From Nitrosomonadaceae bacterium (GTDB taxonomy: Bacteria; Pseudomonadota; Gammaproteobacteria; Burkholderiales; Nitrosomonadaceae), in NCBI GenBank assembly GCA_002721545.1, contig PBKR01000032.1, forward strand, positions 124,001-188,000: DNA of 64,000 nucleotides, given 5' to 3'. Under the pieces are notes generated by a model, which saw only the letters and a list, made by a program, of their open reading frames with translations, ran no database searches and was not told where the DNA came from. The position numbers were made by a program, and so were the translations under genes. Shown here one piece after another: positions 49,671 to 58,350 of this stretch. The stretch's first letter is position 1. Each line of letters begins with the position of its first letter.

Positions 49671-50945
49671 TTATCCTTCGTATACGATAATGCCATTTGC
49701 TAAAGTGTATTTTACCTTTCCTTGAAGCTCCAAACCGAGAAATGGCGTATTCTTACCTTGACTTTTAAGTGCTGAAGCCTCAACTCTCCAATGTTCATCT
49801 GGATCAAAAATACACAAATCAGCAGTCGCCCCTATAGACAAATCACCAATCTCTACCCCTAGTATTCTTGCTGGCTCCGAGGTAATTTTAGCTACAGCCG
49901 CAGACAATGGAAAGTCTACTTCTTTAGCCCATTTTAATGTAAGTGGAAGTAATAATTCTATAGAAGTAGCACCAGCCTCAGATTCACCAAAAGGCAGTAG
50001 CTTTGCATCATCATCAACCGGCGCATGATCTGAACATACTGCATCTATAGTCCCATCAATTAGACCAGCACGTAATGCATCCCGATCACTTATTCCTCTT
50101 AGTGGCGGAATAAGATGGCAATTGGCATCAAAAAAGCTAATATCCATTTCTGAGAGGTGTATATGATTAGCTGTCACGTCACAAGTAATTAACAAATCTT
50201 GCTGCTTCGCAGCCCTAACCATTGCAACTCCTTCTGCACTGGAAATACGACAAAGATGAACTTTGGCACCAGTTTCTTTTGCAATTAAAATAATTTTAGA
50301 TAGCGCTATTGTTTCAGCACATATAGGAATCGATGGCAAACCTAAACGAGTTGCTACTTCACCATCATGGGCCACTCCACTATCAGCAATACTATCATCC
50401 TCTGGACGTAGCCAAACACTAAAACCAAAAGTAGATGCATACTGCATTGCTTGCATCATCACACGTGTATCGAGTAACAATTTATCAGATTGGCTAAAAG
50501 CAACACAACCAGCATCATGTAATTCGGCCATTTCCGTCAATCGCTCCCCCTTCAATTCTCTTGTAAGAGCACCAATAGGGTAAACATGTGCCTGATTTAA
50601 ACCTTTAGCACGATACTTTAACATATCAACTAAACCTGGCTCATCAAGTGGTGGGTTAGTATCAGGAGGACAGGCTAGACTTGTGACTCCTCCTGCAACA
50701 GCTGCCCCCATCTCAGATTCAAGTGTAGCCATATACTCAAGCCCTGGCTCACGTAACCGTACTGATAAATCCACAAGACCTGGGCATACTATTAACCCCC
50801 TAGCATTTATAACGTAATTAGGCTGAAAGGACTTAGGTTCATCTCCTATGGCAACAATTTTTCCGGCAACAATATATACATTATTTATAGCATCGATATT
50901 GTTCTTAGGGTCGATTACTCGACCATCTTTGATAAGGATTCTCAT
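49671..50945 (-). CDS. Dihydroorotase-like non-catalytic subunit (PyrC'/PyrX)
   Basis: 424 residues, type I dihydroorotase fold. The metal-binding HxH of active enzymes (GLVDxHVHLREPG) reads GLVDLSVRLREPG, so both histidines are lost (to Ser and Arg), while the later NHIHLSEMD and SDHAPVDDDAK are retained. This is the pattern of Pseudomonas-type PyrC', an inactive partner that makes class A ATCase dodecamers with PyrB. It follows pyrB by 78 bases. A catalytic dihydroorotase must be encoded elsewhere. Confident on the missing ligands; role from the known family. Confidence 0.9.
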   Translation of the reverse strand: MRILIKDGRVIDPKNNIDAINNVYIVAGKIVAIGDEPKSFQPNYVINARGLIVCPGLVDLSVRLREPGLEYMATLESEMGAAVAGGVTSLACPPDTNPPLDEPGLVDMLKYRAKGLNQAHVYPIGALTRELKGERLTEMAELHDAGCVAFSQSDKLLLDTRVMMQAMQYASTFGFSVWLRPEDDSIADSGVAHDGEVATRLGLPSIPICAETIALSKIILIAKETGAKVHLCRISSAEGVAMVRAAKQQDLLITCDVTANHIHLSEMDISFFDANCHLIPPLRGISDRDALRAGLIDGTIDAVCSDHAPVDDDAKLLPFGESEAGATSIELLLPLTLKWAKEVDFPLSAAVAKITSEPARILGVEIGDLSIGATADLCIFDPDEHWRVEASALKSQGKNTPFLGLELQGKVKYTLANGIIVYEG

Positions 50946-51023
50946 AATATTCTATTTTGATCGCAATTATGAAACATAAATCACTTTACATATTATGTGC
51001 AAAATTTCCTCTTATTAAAAAAC

Positions 51024-51971
51024 TCAATTCCCCGCCAAAATTGTCATTACCGCCATCCGTACCGCAATACCATAAGTTACTTGAGGAAGAATAACCGACT
51101 GCATCCCATCAGCTACAGCTGATTCAATCTCAATACCGCGATTCATTGGGCCAGGGTGCATGACAATAGCGTCATGTTTTGCTAAGGCCAATTTCTCCTG
51201 CGTAAGCCCATAATATTTAAAGTATTCTTCAGCACTAGGAAGACGAGCGCTCAACATGCGCTCATTCTGTAAACGCAGCATTAATACAACATCTACGCCT
51301 TTAAGCCCTTCCTCCATATTGTGATATACGTGTACACCAAGATGCATAACCTTACTTGGTAACAATGTTTTAGGTGAGATTACCCGTACTTCAGGTACAC
51401 CTAAGGTAGTTAAAGCATGAATCTGTGAGCGTGCAACTCTTGAATGCAAAATATCGCCAACAATAGCTACACGTAAATTATGAAAATCACATTTATAACG
51501 GCGAATAGTAAACATATCCAATAACGCCTGCGTCGGGTGTGCATGGCGCCCATCACCAGCATTTATAACATGAATTTCAGGGCGCACATGGCGTGCTATC
51601 AAATGAGCAGCTCCACTTTGCGAATGCCGCACAATAAACATATCAGCATGCATTGCAGAAAGATTATTCACAGTATCTAACATTGTTTCACCTTTAGACT
51701 GAGAAGAAGAAGCAATATTAAGGTTAACAATATCTGCCGACAATCGCTTAGCAGCTATCTCAAATGTGGTACGAGTACGAGTACTAGGCTCAAAGAAAAG
51801 ATTAAATATAGCTTTCCCTCTGAGCAATGGTACTTTTTTAATATCACGCTCAGTAACGCCGACAAATGATTCTGCTGTATCAAGTATTTTTAATAAAATA
51901 GGAGCAGGAAGCCCCTCAGTAGTTAAGAGGTGCTGTAATTTTCTATTCTTATTTAACTGAGGATTATTCAT
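51024..51971 (-). CDS. pyrB: Aspartate carbamoyltransferase catalytic subunit
   Basis: Transfers carbamoyl to aspartate for pyrimidine synthesis. 315 residues. Carbamoyl-phosphate site [19 protein letters not shown] near 58-76, [24 protein letters not shown] near 150, and [13 protein letters not shown] near 280. Its ATG overlaps the pyrR stop by one base. The product is assembled with the downstream PyrC'. Confidence 0.97.
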   Translation of the reverse strand: MNNPQLNKNRKLQHLLTTEGLPAPILLKILDTAESFVGVTERDIKKVPLLRGKAIFNLFFEPSTRTRTTFEIAAKRLSADIVNLNIASSSQSKGETMLDTVNNLSAMHADMFIVRHSQSGAAHLIARHVRPEIHVINAGDGRHAHPTQALLDMFTIRRYKCDFHNLRVAIVGDILHSRVARSQIHALTTLGVPEVRVISPKTLLPSKVMHLGVHVYHNMEEGLKGVDVVLMLRLQNERMLSARLPSAEEYFKYYGLTQEKLALAKHDAIVMHPGPMNRGIEIESAVADGMQSVILPQVTYGIAVRMAVMTILAGN

Positions 51972-52477
51972 TATTCGGGAAGTGCTTTATCATATAAACT
52001 TAGACTAAGCTTTCCATTATCCCCCTGTTCTAAAGCCAGCATTTTATCTTCCGGCAAAATAATATCTGTCCCAATATAATTAGCTGCAATTGGCATCTCT
52101 CTTTCCCCACGATCTACCAAAGTGGCAAGACGGATACTAGCCGGCCTACCATAGTCAAATAATTCATTAATTGCAGCACGAATAGTTCGCCCAGTGTAGA
52201 GAACATCATCTATTAATATAATATGTCGCCCCTCTACTTCAAAAGGAATATTTGAAGGCTTGACCTGTGGATGCAGTCCAATTTCATGAAAATCATCTCT
52301 ATAAAATGACACATCTAGTGTCCCAATAGGAAGTGTACATGCCAAATCTTTATGTAACCGCTCTGCTAGCCAAACACCACCTGTGTAAATACCAACTAGT
52401 ACAGTATTTTTAGTTACATCTGGACGCATCTTTTTCGCTAACCTAGTTAATAATTGTTCAGCATTTGGTAAATTCAT
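51971..52477 (-). CDS. pyrR: Bifunctional pyr operon regulator/uracil phosphoribosyltransferase PyrR
   Basis: 168 residues from the ATG at 52477 ([10 protein letters not shown]), which is one base beyond the ruvX stop and matches the family N-terminus; the longer frame upstream overlaps ruvX and has no support. PRPP loop [20 protein letters not shown] ([13 protein letters not shown]) and [14 protein letters not shown] are conserved. In proteobacteria PyrR sits in pyrR-pyrB-pyrC' operons and may control transcription of pyrBC' as an RNA- or DNA-binding regulator; no obvious attenuator is visible, because the genes are packed. Confidence 0.95.
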   Translation of the reverse strand: MNLPNAEQLLTRLAKKMRPDVTKNTVLVGIYTGGVWLAERLHKDLACTLPIGTLDVSFYRDDFHEIGLHPQVKPSNIPFEVEGRHIILIDDVLYTGRTIRAAINELFDYGRPASIRLATLVDRGEREMPIAANYIGTDIILPEDKMLALEQGDNGKLSLSLYDKALPE

Positions 52478-52478
52478 T

Positions 52479-52943
52479 TTATCTATCGAAATATGATTGT
52501 AATATTTGTTGAGCTGCCACTTGATCAATAATGAATCTTTGTTTCTTACAATTAATTCCTGCTTCACTGAGCCCCATGCTTGCAGTAATAGAAGTATAAC
52601 GCTCATCAACAAGCTTAACGTTAATCCCGAAGCGGCCCTCTAAACGACGTGCAAAACGTTTACTTAAATGTGTTAACTTATGGCCAGTACCATCAACATG
52701 AATAGGTAACCCCACTACTAGTTGAACCGGCTCCCACTCTTCAATTAATTTAGCAATCACATTAAATCTATTCTTTGTGGCCCCTTCTTTTATTGTAACA
52801 AGAGGATGGGCTAAGCCTAGCTCTAAGTCACCAACCGCCACACCAATACGTTTCTCACCAAAATCAAAGGCCAATACGGTTCCAACCGATGGCTCTTTAA
52901 ATACTGGGCTATCTATATTTGTATGAGTAATATTATTAATCAT
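52479..52943 (-). CDS. ruvX: Putative Holliday junction resolvase RuvX (YqgF)
   Basis: RNase H-fold nuclease proposed to act in 16S pre-rRNA 5' processing. 154 residues with an N-terminal extension of about 20 residues before LAFDFGEKRIGVAVGD (catalytic Asp). Also LVVGLPIHVDGTGHKL and LVDERYTSITASMGL with the second Glu. The C-terminus ends at the base before pyrR. The algH (yqgE) gene that often precedes it is missing; the accessory region begins instead. Confidence 0.94.
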   Translation of the reverse strand: MINNITHTNIDSPVFKEPSVGTVLAFDFGEKRIGVAVGDLELGLAHPLVTIKEGATKNRFNVIAKLIEEWEPVQLVVGLPIHVDGTGHKLTHLSKRFARRLEGRFGINVKLVDERYTSITASMGLSEAGINCKKQRFIIDQVAAQQILQSYFDR

Positions 52944-53265
52944 TAAATAGACTTTCTAAAATTAGACCTATAGCGCCATTTACCACTAGCCCTTGCGCAC
53001 ACTTCTCCTTATGCCCACAGGTATAAGCAAGTATTTTGGAAAAACAGGTATTTGCCATGACCAGCACGGCGATCAAAAAATGACAGATTAGATTAATACT
53101 TTGCATGGATAAACTATTACCATATCCTCTATTGTAAACTTGTTCTCGCTTCTCTACAATTCTTCTATTATAAAAATTTACATTATTCTAAATAGAGAGC
53201 ACGTAAGAAATTTTTATGATTCATGTAAAAGGTAGAAACATAAGAAACAACCCTTACCTAATTAG
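52944..53265. other. Intergenic spacer at the left border of the accessory region
   Basis: 322 bases. A 40-codon minus-strand frame (52936-53058, MANTCFSKILAYTCGHKEKC..) has three Cys but no homology I recognise and overlaps the ruvX start; not accepted as a gene. The stretch nearer the MORN gene is AT-rich. No repeat at this edge matches the glmS edge that I can see. Confidence 0.4.
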
Positions 53266-53610
53266 TCAATCATCCCACTCACCTTCCATCACTCCATTCT
53301 TATAGTTTCCTTTTTGCCTTACCTGGCCATTTGAGTAATAAATAACCCACTCACCTTCCTCTTTTCCATTCTTAAAATTTACTTTGCTCATTAGCTGTCC
53401 ATTACTCCAATACCTCACCCACTCACCCTCTTTCTTACCGCCCTTTATCCAGCCTTGCTCTTTACCAGTTACGCCTCCTGTAAAAAGAATTTTGCTGTCT
53501 TTCCCATAATAAAGGCCATCTCTTTTCACCAATTCATCCATAGTCTCACTTAAACAATGAGTTGAGATAAAAGATAGGAAAAATATAGGAAATAGGAATA
53601 AAGTTTTCAA
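53266..53610 (-). CDS. MORN-repeat protein, exported (paralogue 1)
   Basis: 114 residues, start TTG (53610) where its paralogue has ATG. N-terminal signal peptide to about residue 19-21 (FLSFISTHCLSE). Residues 30 onward are MORN_2-type repeats of about 24 residues: GEWVRYWSNGQLMSKVNFKNGKEE, GEWVIYYSNGQVRQKGNYKNG, then a truncated unit ending GEWDD. Likely a secreted or periplasmic scaffold; YwqK-type 'antitoxin' annotation is not supported by any partner here. It follows its paralogue on the same strand by 122 bases. Confidence 0.75.
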   Translation of the reverse strand: MKTLFLFPIFFLSFISTHCLSETMDELVKRDGLYYGKDSKILFTGGVTGKEQGWIKGGKKEGEWVRYWSNGQLMSKVNFKNGKEEGEWVIYYSNGQVRQKGNYKNGVMEGEWDD

Positions 53611-53732
53611 TTTATAGTTTGCCTAATATAGTTATAATCAAACACACAACCCTACCGTAAGGTTAATAAACATCTATGCTAAAAAATATTTAACCATTAA
53701 TACTTTTGAAAGATTCTGGGGTCATTTATTAT

Positions 53733-54209
53733 TTAATCTCCAACCTTCTCTCCATCCTTATAATTTCCTTTGCTACTTACCTGCCCAGTATCATAATAAT
53801 AAACCCACTCACCATCCCCTTTTCCGTTCTTGTAATTTCCTTTGCTACTTACCTGCCCAGTATCATAATAATAAACCCAATCACCTTCCATCACTCCGTT
53901 CTTGTAATTTCCTTTATATTTTAACTGTCCATTGTCATAATAATAAATCCACTCACCCTCCTCTTTTCCATTCTTATATCTTCCTCTATATCTCAAATCC
54001 CCATTATCATGATACCCAACCCACTGACCTATTTTCTTTCCGTCCTGCACTTTTCCTTTCTCTTTACCAGTTACCTCCCCAGTAAATGGTAATCCATTGA
54101 AGCCAGATTCTGCATAATAAAGACCGTTTCTTTCAACCACAGAATCTGTTTCAATCGAACAAGAGACAAGCGCTAGAAAAATTATCGGAATTAAAAATAT
54201 AGTTTTCAT
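53733..54209 (-). CDS. MORN-repeat lipoprotein (paralogue 2)
   Basis: 158 residues. Lipoprotein signal MKTIFLIPIIFLALVSC with the acylated Cys at 17 (ALVSC). From about residue 50 it is built of 24-residue MORN_2 units of the form GNYKNGxxxGEWVYYYDxGQxxxK, four to five in tandem. The two C-terminal units (GQVSSKGNYKNGKGDGEWV and GQVSSKGNYKDG) are nearly identical in DNA with a 72-base period at 53761, 53833 and 53905, indicating recent repeat duplication. Paralogue of the gene at 53266. Confidence 0.75.
   Translation of the reverse strand: MKTIFLIPIIFLALVSCSIETDSVVERNGLYYAESGFNGLPFTGEVTGKEKGKVQDGKKIGQWVGYHDNGDLRYRGRYKNGKEEGEWIYYYDNGQLKYKGNYKNGVMEGDWVYYYDTGQVSSKGNYKNGKGDGEWVYYYDTGQVSSKGNYKDGEKVGD
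53740..53965 (-). repeat. Tandem 72-bp coding repeats in MORN lipoprotein
   Basis: Copies start at about 53761, 53833 and 53905 (plus-strand coordinates). The segment from 'TTTGCTACTTACCTGCCC' onward is identical over about 48 bases between the first two copies. It encodes one MORN unit of 24 residues each and keeps frame. Confidence 0.8.
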
Positions 54210-54369
54210 TTAATAAATGCAGCAAAGAATGGCCATCCAATCTTTCATGCAAAAATAATGCCACAATTAAGGAAGTCAGGAAACATCTTTAGAAACAAAC
54301 ATCTTCATTCTATTGCCAAGAGAAAAAAGAAGATTAGAGATAATTTATACCGCAGCAATACTTTATATA

Positions 54370-54732
54370 TCAAGCATTGAAATTAATTATTTTAAATAAT
54401 TTTAATAAGTTAAATTTGTTTAATCTAACTCTGACTCCTCTAATAAAATATTTAAAATTAATTTTAATCAAAACTGTATAGATCTTATTATCTAGACTAA
54501 CGGAATTTTGGCAGACTATTGAATTTGTATTTACGTTGTCACTTTTAAGCATGACACTAGATTCTTTTCTATATGCAACTCTTTTAATTATATATGAGTG
54601 ATAATTGTCATAGAATACAATTAAACTATTTTTTTTTATAAAACTTTTAAAAAAATGAGTTGCTAATATAAGATCTCCTGAAACTAGTGTTGGCTGCATA
54701 CTTGTCCCAGATACCTTGAATATTTTAAACAC
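54370..54732 (-). CDS. sodX: Nickel superoxide dismutase maturation protease SodX
   Basis: S26-type signal-peptidase-like protease that removes the NiSOD propeptide. 120 residues from the GTG at 54732, which gives FKIFKVSGTSMQPTL, the usual SodX opening; a TTG at 54753 is the alternative. Catalytic Ser11 is in SGTSMQPTL and Lys50 in YIIKRV (numbered from the GTG). No transmembrane anchor, unlike LepB. It overlaps the sodN stop by 8 bases, so it is translationally coupled to its substrate gene. Confidence 0.82.
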   Translation of the reverse strand: MFKIFKVSGTSMQPTLVSGDLILATHFFKSFIKKNSLIVFYDNYHSYIIKRVAYRKESSVMLKSDNVNTNSIVCQNSVSLDNKIYTVLIKINFKYFIRGVRVRLNKFNLLKLFKIINFNA

Positions 54733-55198
54733 TTTTAAGAACCGGACAAACAATTACCAATTCTGGAGGATAGGGCGCATAACATTTTTCAGTTTTTATA
54801 TTCTTAGTTTCCCAAAATATTTCTGTGAATTTATTTACTTTTTCTAAAAGCTCAACTCCATTATCTCTATTTATATCCTGTTTGCACTTTGAAGCAAGTT
54901 GCATTATAGAATGAGTTAATTCGTGTATCTCAGGATATTTAGATATTTGCGGCTCCTTAAAATAATCCCCCCAAATAGTTGACACCTCACTTTTAACTTC
55001 TTTTGCATGCTGTTCTTTCACAGCTGTCAATCTTGCTAACTGAGATATTTTTGATGCGTTCATATCTGAGTCTTTTATTTCATCTGCTATTAGATCCATA
55101 AACCTAATAATACTTAGAGCGGAGTATTGAATAACTGCAGGATCGTAGACTTTACACGGAATATCACAATGCGCATGTGCTGTATCAATAGTTAACAT
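54725..55198 (-). CDS. sodN: Nickel-containing superoxide dismutase (NiSOD)
   Basis: 157 residues. A nine-residue leader (MLTIDTAHA) precedes the nickel hook HCDIPCKVYDPA, whose mature His1, Cys2 and Cys6 are the Ni ligands and Tyr9 the substrate gate. The usual Gly7 (PCGVYDP) is Lys here. The helical body SIIRFMDLIAD, LTAVKEQHAKEVKSEVSTIWGDYFK and EIFWETKNIKTEK follows the known NiSOD fold. A C-terminal extension AYPYPPELVIVCPVLK-like (about 20 residues) is seen in several proteobacterial members. Good Shine-Dalgarno AAGGAAGAA before the ATG. First gene of sodN-sodX. Confidence 0.88.
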   Translation of the reverse strand: MLTIDTAHAHCDIPCKVYDPAVIQYSALSIIRFMDLIADEIKDSDMNASKISQLARLTAVKEQHAKEVKSEVSTIWGDYFKEPQISKYPEIHELTHSIMQLASKCKQDINRDNGVELLEKVNKFTEIFWETKNIKTEKCYAPYPPELVIVCPVLKSV

Positions 55199-55364
55199 AT
55201 TTCTTCCTTTACTTAATTAGATAATAAATACAAGGATAAATTAATTTTAAGAATAATTCTATATTAGAGATGAGGTAATTAAATGGAAGGTGTTCTTCAT
55301 ACGAGAATAATGACGGGTTGTGGAGAGTTAGGGAATACTACTAAATCCGCTTTATCAAACTCAC

Positions 55365-55536
<172 letters not shown>

Positions 55537-55573
55537 TTCAACTTGTCTCAGAATGTGACTGAAAAAAATTAAA

Positions 55574-57669
55574 CTATGCAATCGTGGCAACATCTCTTAT
55601 TAAATGCATTATAACGGGCGCCAATTTTTTAGTATATTCTTTAACGAAACTTGCCAAACCAACTTCTTGTTCTTTGTTTCCCGTGTCGTTCTTATAGTTA
55701 TCTATTAATACTAAACCAATAATCGCCATTGACAATTTATACTGTTCTTTTGCTAGATCTGCCTCTGTTCCTTTAATATTTTTCAAGTAATTGAGCACAT
55801 ACAGGTTATCCATGTTTAGAAAAAAATTTATTGTATTGTCCTGATTTTCCTCAATTATGAGCATATCCTTCTGATCTATTTTATATTCTTCAAACTTATC
55901 TTTACGGATTTCAATAATATTAGGTAAATCTTTTTGACTAGAGGAAGGAGGTTTAGGGGGACTGCGAGGGTGCTCCTTAGGCTCAACTAGTTGTAGGTAG
56001 AACTCACATTCGAATGGGTCCACGGAAGAGATATCTTCAACCTGAATTCTATAATGTTGTATTTTTTCTTTACTGGCAGGCAGTCTTAAATGCCATTTTC
56101 CATTCCAACCAGAGAGTTTTACCCCATCGTATGAGGTGATTTCGCCTTCTTCAGAGAAAACTCTGAAATCTCCAGGGTTCTCTGCACGAGACAAGTAATC
56201 ATTGGGTGCATCGGTCGCGAACAAAATCCTCGGGTTTCGACCAACTTCCACAGATCGAGGATTATTTTTTGGATGGGGATTTTTTAACTCAAAGAACGTA
56301 GGGAAGTTCTTGGCAATGTATTCAGGTTCCTGATGTTTACCAAAATCGAAGGGATTATTTATTCGTATTCCCTGTAGTAGATGCCTGGTGAGTTGTGGGT
56401 TTGCCTTAAAAAGTTTCTCAAAAAGTTCTTTAAAGTTTCTTGTATCACTAATTTTTTCTATCTCATTTCTTCGCCAATTATTTTGAAATGTTTTAAGACC
56501 TTCATGTTGTGCTAGTTCGTCTCGGATTTCTTCTTTGATGTTGTCCGTAAAGGTGCTGTTAAAGATTCTTTCCCTATCGTTTTGAAAAAGTTCTTCAACA
56601 TATTTGGGTGTGACTTCAGAGCAATCAATCAGAACCAGTAAATGACTTCTTATATTTTCATACCTTAATTTCTTTGTATTAAAAAATGTTGAGGGTAAAC
56701 TTCCATTTGTTTGACCATTGATAACAAACATAACACCGTTGCCATAGTTTTTTACGTCAACTTCTTTTGTTTTATCCTGATCTGAGTATTTGTTAAACGC
56801 GTAGATTGTGCCCTTAAACCGTTGTTGGTTTACGTTAAATAAAAAATCAGATGGAAACCCTTTCGCCAGTACGCCACTTCTATCTCTCTCTAATCTTGTT
56901 TCTAAACCATCTAAGGTGGGCTCGTATGAATTAGCGTTAAACTTTCGTCTTTCGTGGAACCTCACGGGGACAACGGGATTAACCAACAAGGTGTTAATTT
57001 TATTGTAGAGATCAAGGAGGATATTTGTTCGGAGAGTCGGACCGATATCATAGTTATATAACTTTATAAAAGAACCAAACTCAAAATTAGTCCCATATGG
57101 TTTTGGATATGGTCCTGGAAGTAAATCAAGGAATTTTCTATCAAATGATGGAATTTTATTATTGATGGTAAGGTAAACCCACCTGCTTGATTTATAGTTA
57201 CCTTCCGGCGCAATTTTTCGAACTACCGTAAATCCCCATAAGTTTGTGTCACCAGATTTTAATAATATAGGGTTCCGTTTTGACAAAATAAATTGAAGAC
57301 CATCGACGGTGCAAAAATTCACTGCACCATAACTACCCATTCCAAACTTACCCTGAACGAATCTGACACCGGCTTTATTTTTTAAGGTTAATGATAAAAA
57401 TGTTTCCTCAAAGGCATCGGGTTGTTGACCCTCTGCGGAATCGATGATTGTAAAGGTTGGATTTGCTTTTCGACCAATGCATTCGAAGGATTTGATTGCT
57501 GATTGCCGATAGTGGCGTGATTATTTAAGTCAAATTTTTCGCCAATTTTAGAACCTACAGGCACCCAATATTCTTCATCTTCCCATAAATCATAACTTTT
57601 CAGAATGTCTATTACTTGAGTACCATCTTCAACCTTTGCTATTTCTAAACATAGTTTTTCAACGTTCAT
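55574..57669 (-). pseudogene. GHKL-type ATPase gene broken by internal deletion and frameshift
   Basis: Two frames belong to one gene. The 5' frame (57669 to 57466) has VAKVEDGTQVIDILKSY-like start then IGNQQSNPSNALVEK, the region before the GHKL N-box. The 3' frame (57480 on to 55574) resumes at IGRKANPTFTIIDSAEGQQPD (DxGxG-like ATP site, first Gly replaced by Ala) and QGKFGMGSYGAVNFC (G2 box), then about 550 residues of the rest. The part with the N-box Asn (EKxxNSxDA) is lost. This is the prokaryotic 'ATP-binding protein' related to MutL/MORC-type ATPases that occurs in conflict-type loci. A 588-codon frame beginning ATG 57340 remains open, but a product would lack the ATP lid and N-box. 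Confidence 0.7.
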
Positions 57670-57671
57670 AT

Positions 57672-57899
57672 CTAAACCTCTAACCGAAATTCCTTTTCTT
57701 TATGGTTTTTATTATGTTGAAATTTTGCCCTAACAGAATTTAGTTCTTTCGTTAAAGCATCAATGATTTTCTTAACATCTGCATCTGAATACTGATAATA
57801 GCGGTTATCTGATAAATTGCCTATAAGTCTCATCTTATCGATCGCACTTACGACCCGCTTATTTGCTAGTTCTATAAATTTTTCACGTTTATCTCTCAT
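57672..57899 (-). CDS. Small helical protein, companion of the GHKL ATPase gene
   Basis: 75 residues, largely helical and basic: MRDKREKFIELANKRVVSAI then DADVKKIIDALTKELNSVRAKF. From memory, homologues of this small protein occur directly upstream of the same ATPase family elsewhere, so it is a partner or regulator and not a random frame. It ends two bases before the ATPase start. An inverted repeat lies 11 bases upstream of its ATG. No DNA-binding motif is certain. Confidence 0.65.
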   Translation of the reverse strand: MRDKREKFIELANKRVVSAIDKMRLIGNLSDNRYYQYSDADVKKIIDALTKELNSVRAKFQHNKNHKEKEFRLEV

Positions 57900-57910
57900 T
57901 ATATTCTCTA

Positions 57911-57946
57911 TTGTTATATATCATTTTGTATATAGTTATATAACAA
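57911..57946 (-). promoter_or_regulatory. Palindromic operator-like sequence before the 75-aa gene
   Basis: Perfect inverted repeat TTGTTATATA (57911-57920) / TATATAACAA (57937-57946), 10-bp arms with a 16-base spacer, ending 11 bases upstream of the ATG at 57899. AT-rich and placed across the expected promoter/ribosome-binding zone, it looks like an autoregulatory operator. No T-tract, so not a terminator. Confidence 0.55.
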
Positions 57947-57981
57947 TTTGCATAAAATGTCAAGAGTAAATTAAAAAATTA

Positions 57982-58345
57982 TCAAAGATTTTTTAACTTT
58001 GTTAAACATCGTTGATCAAGTTCCGCTCGATATACTTGATCCTTAAAGGAATAGTAATTTTGGACCGATCCTTTTGGTATTACGATACGAAAATCTCTCA
58101 GTTTATTCTTGATGATTGAAAACACATGGGGCGCGTAGAATCTTTTCCCCCTGACCGTCTCATAACCATTATTTTGAAACCATTTTGCGGTCCGTTTGAA
58201 CGTCCAACCCTTCTCACGAAATCCGACAATCTTATCGTGAAGGAACTCTTGGTATTCGGAGTATTTATTAGAATTAGAGAGTCGAGAGGACGTTAGAGTT
58301 GCGGTAAAACAGAGGTAATAATCAACATTAGAACACGTACGTTGG
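57982..58345 (-). pseudogene. 5'-truncated mobile-element gene abutting glmS
   Basis: An open frame (stop 57982) reads KYSEYQEFLHDKIVGFREKG, then WTFKRTAKWFQNNGYETVRG, then KRFYAPHVFSIIKNKLRDFR. This 'GWTxRxIAxxLNxxGYxTxRGKxFxxAHVxSIIKxxxxRDxR' pattern is typical of recombinase-associated/HTH proteins of integrative elements. There is no ATG, GTG or TTG start in frame before it runs into glmS out of frame at about 58345. The 5' end is therefore lost; only a C-terminal part of about 120 codons remains, within 4 bases of the glmS stop. Confidence 0.55.
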
Positions 58346-58350
58346 AAACT
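58330..58350. other. glmS 3'-end junction (attTn7-type insertion site)
   Basis: The chromosome-to-accessory boundary falls within the first bases after the glmS stop codon (58349-58351), the position used by Tn7-like and other elements that recognise the glmS C-terminal codons. No Tn7 end (TGTxGG) and no tns genes are visible, so the element type is unknown and the call is from position only. Confidence 0.4.

Noticed and set aside
52477..52612. N-terminal extension of PyrR
   Set aside because: The extra 45 codons lie inside ruvX and do not resemble PyrR; the ATG at 52477 fits the family start.
52936..53058. 40-residue Cys-containing frame before ruvX
   Set aside because: Short, overlaps the ruvX start, and no recognisable homology.
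53740..53965. CRISPR-like regular repeats
   Set aside because: The 72-base units are in-frame MORN coding repeats with no unique spacers and no cas genes nearby.
53266..54209. YwqK-type antitoxin annotation for the MORN proteins
   Set aside because: Both have export signals and no toxin gene is adjacent; the name is only inherited from a MORN-containing protein.
54370..54732. Leader peptidase LepB
   Set aside because: No transmembrane anchor, small size, and direct overlap with sodN identify SodX.
58300..58350. Intact Tn7 end
   Set aside because: No TGTxGG terminus or tns genes are visible; only the position at glmS suggests a Tn7-like site.
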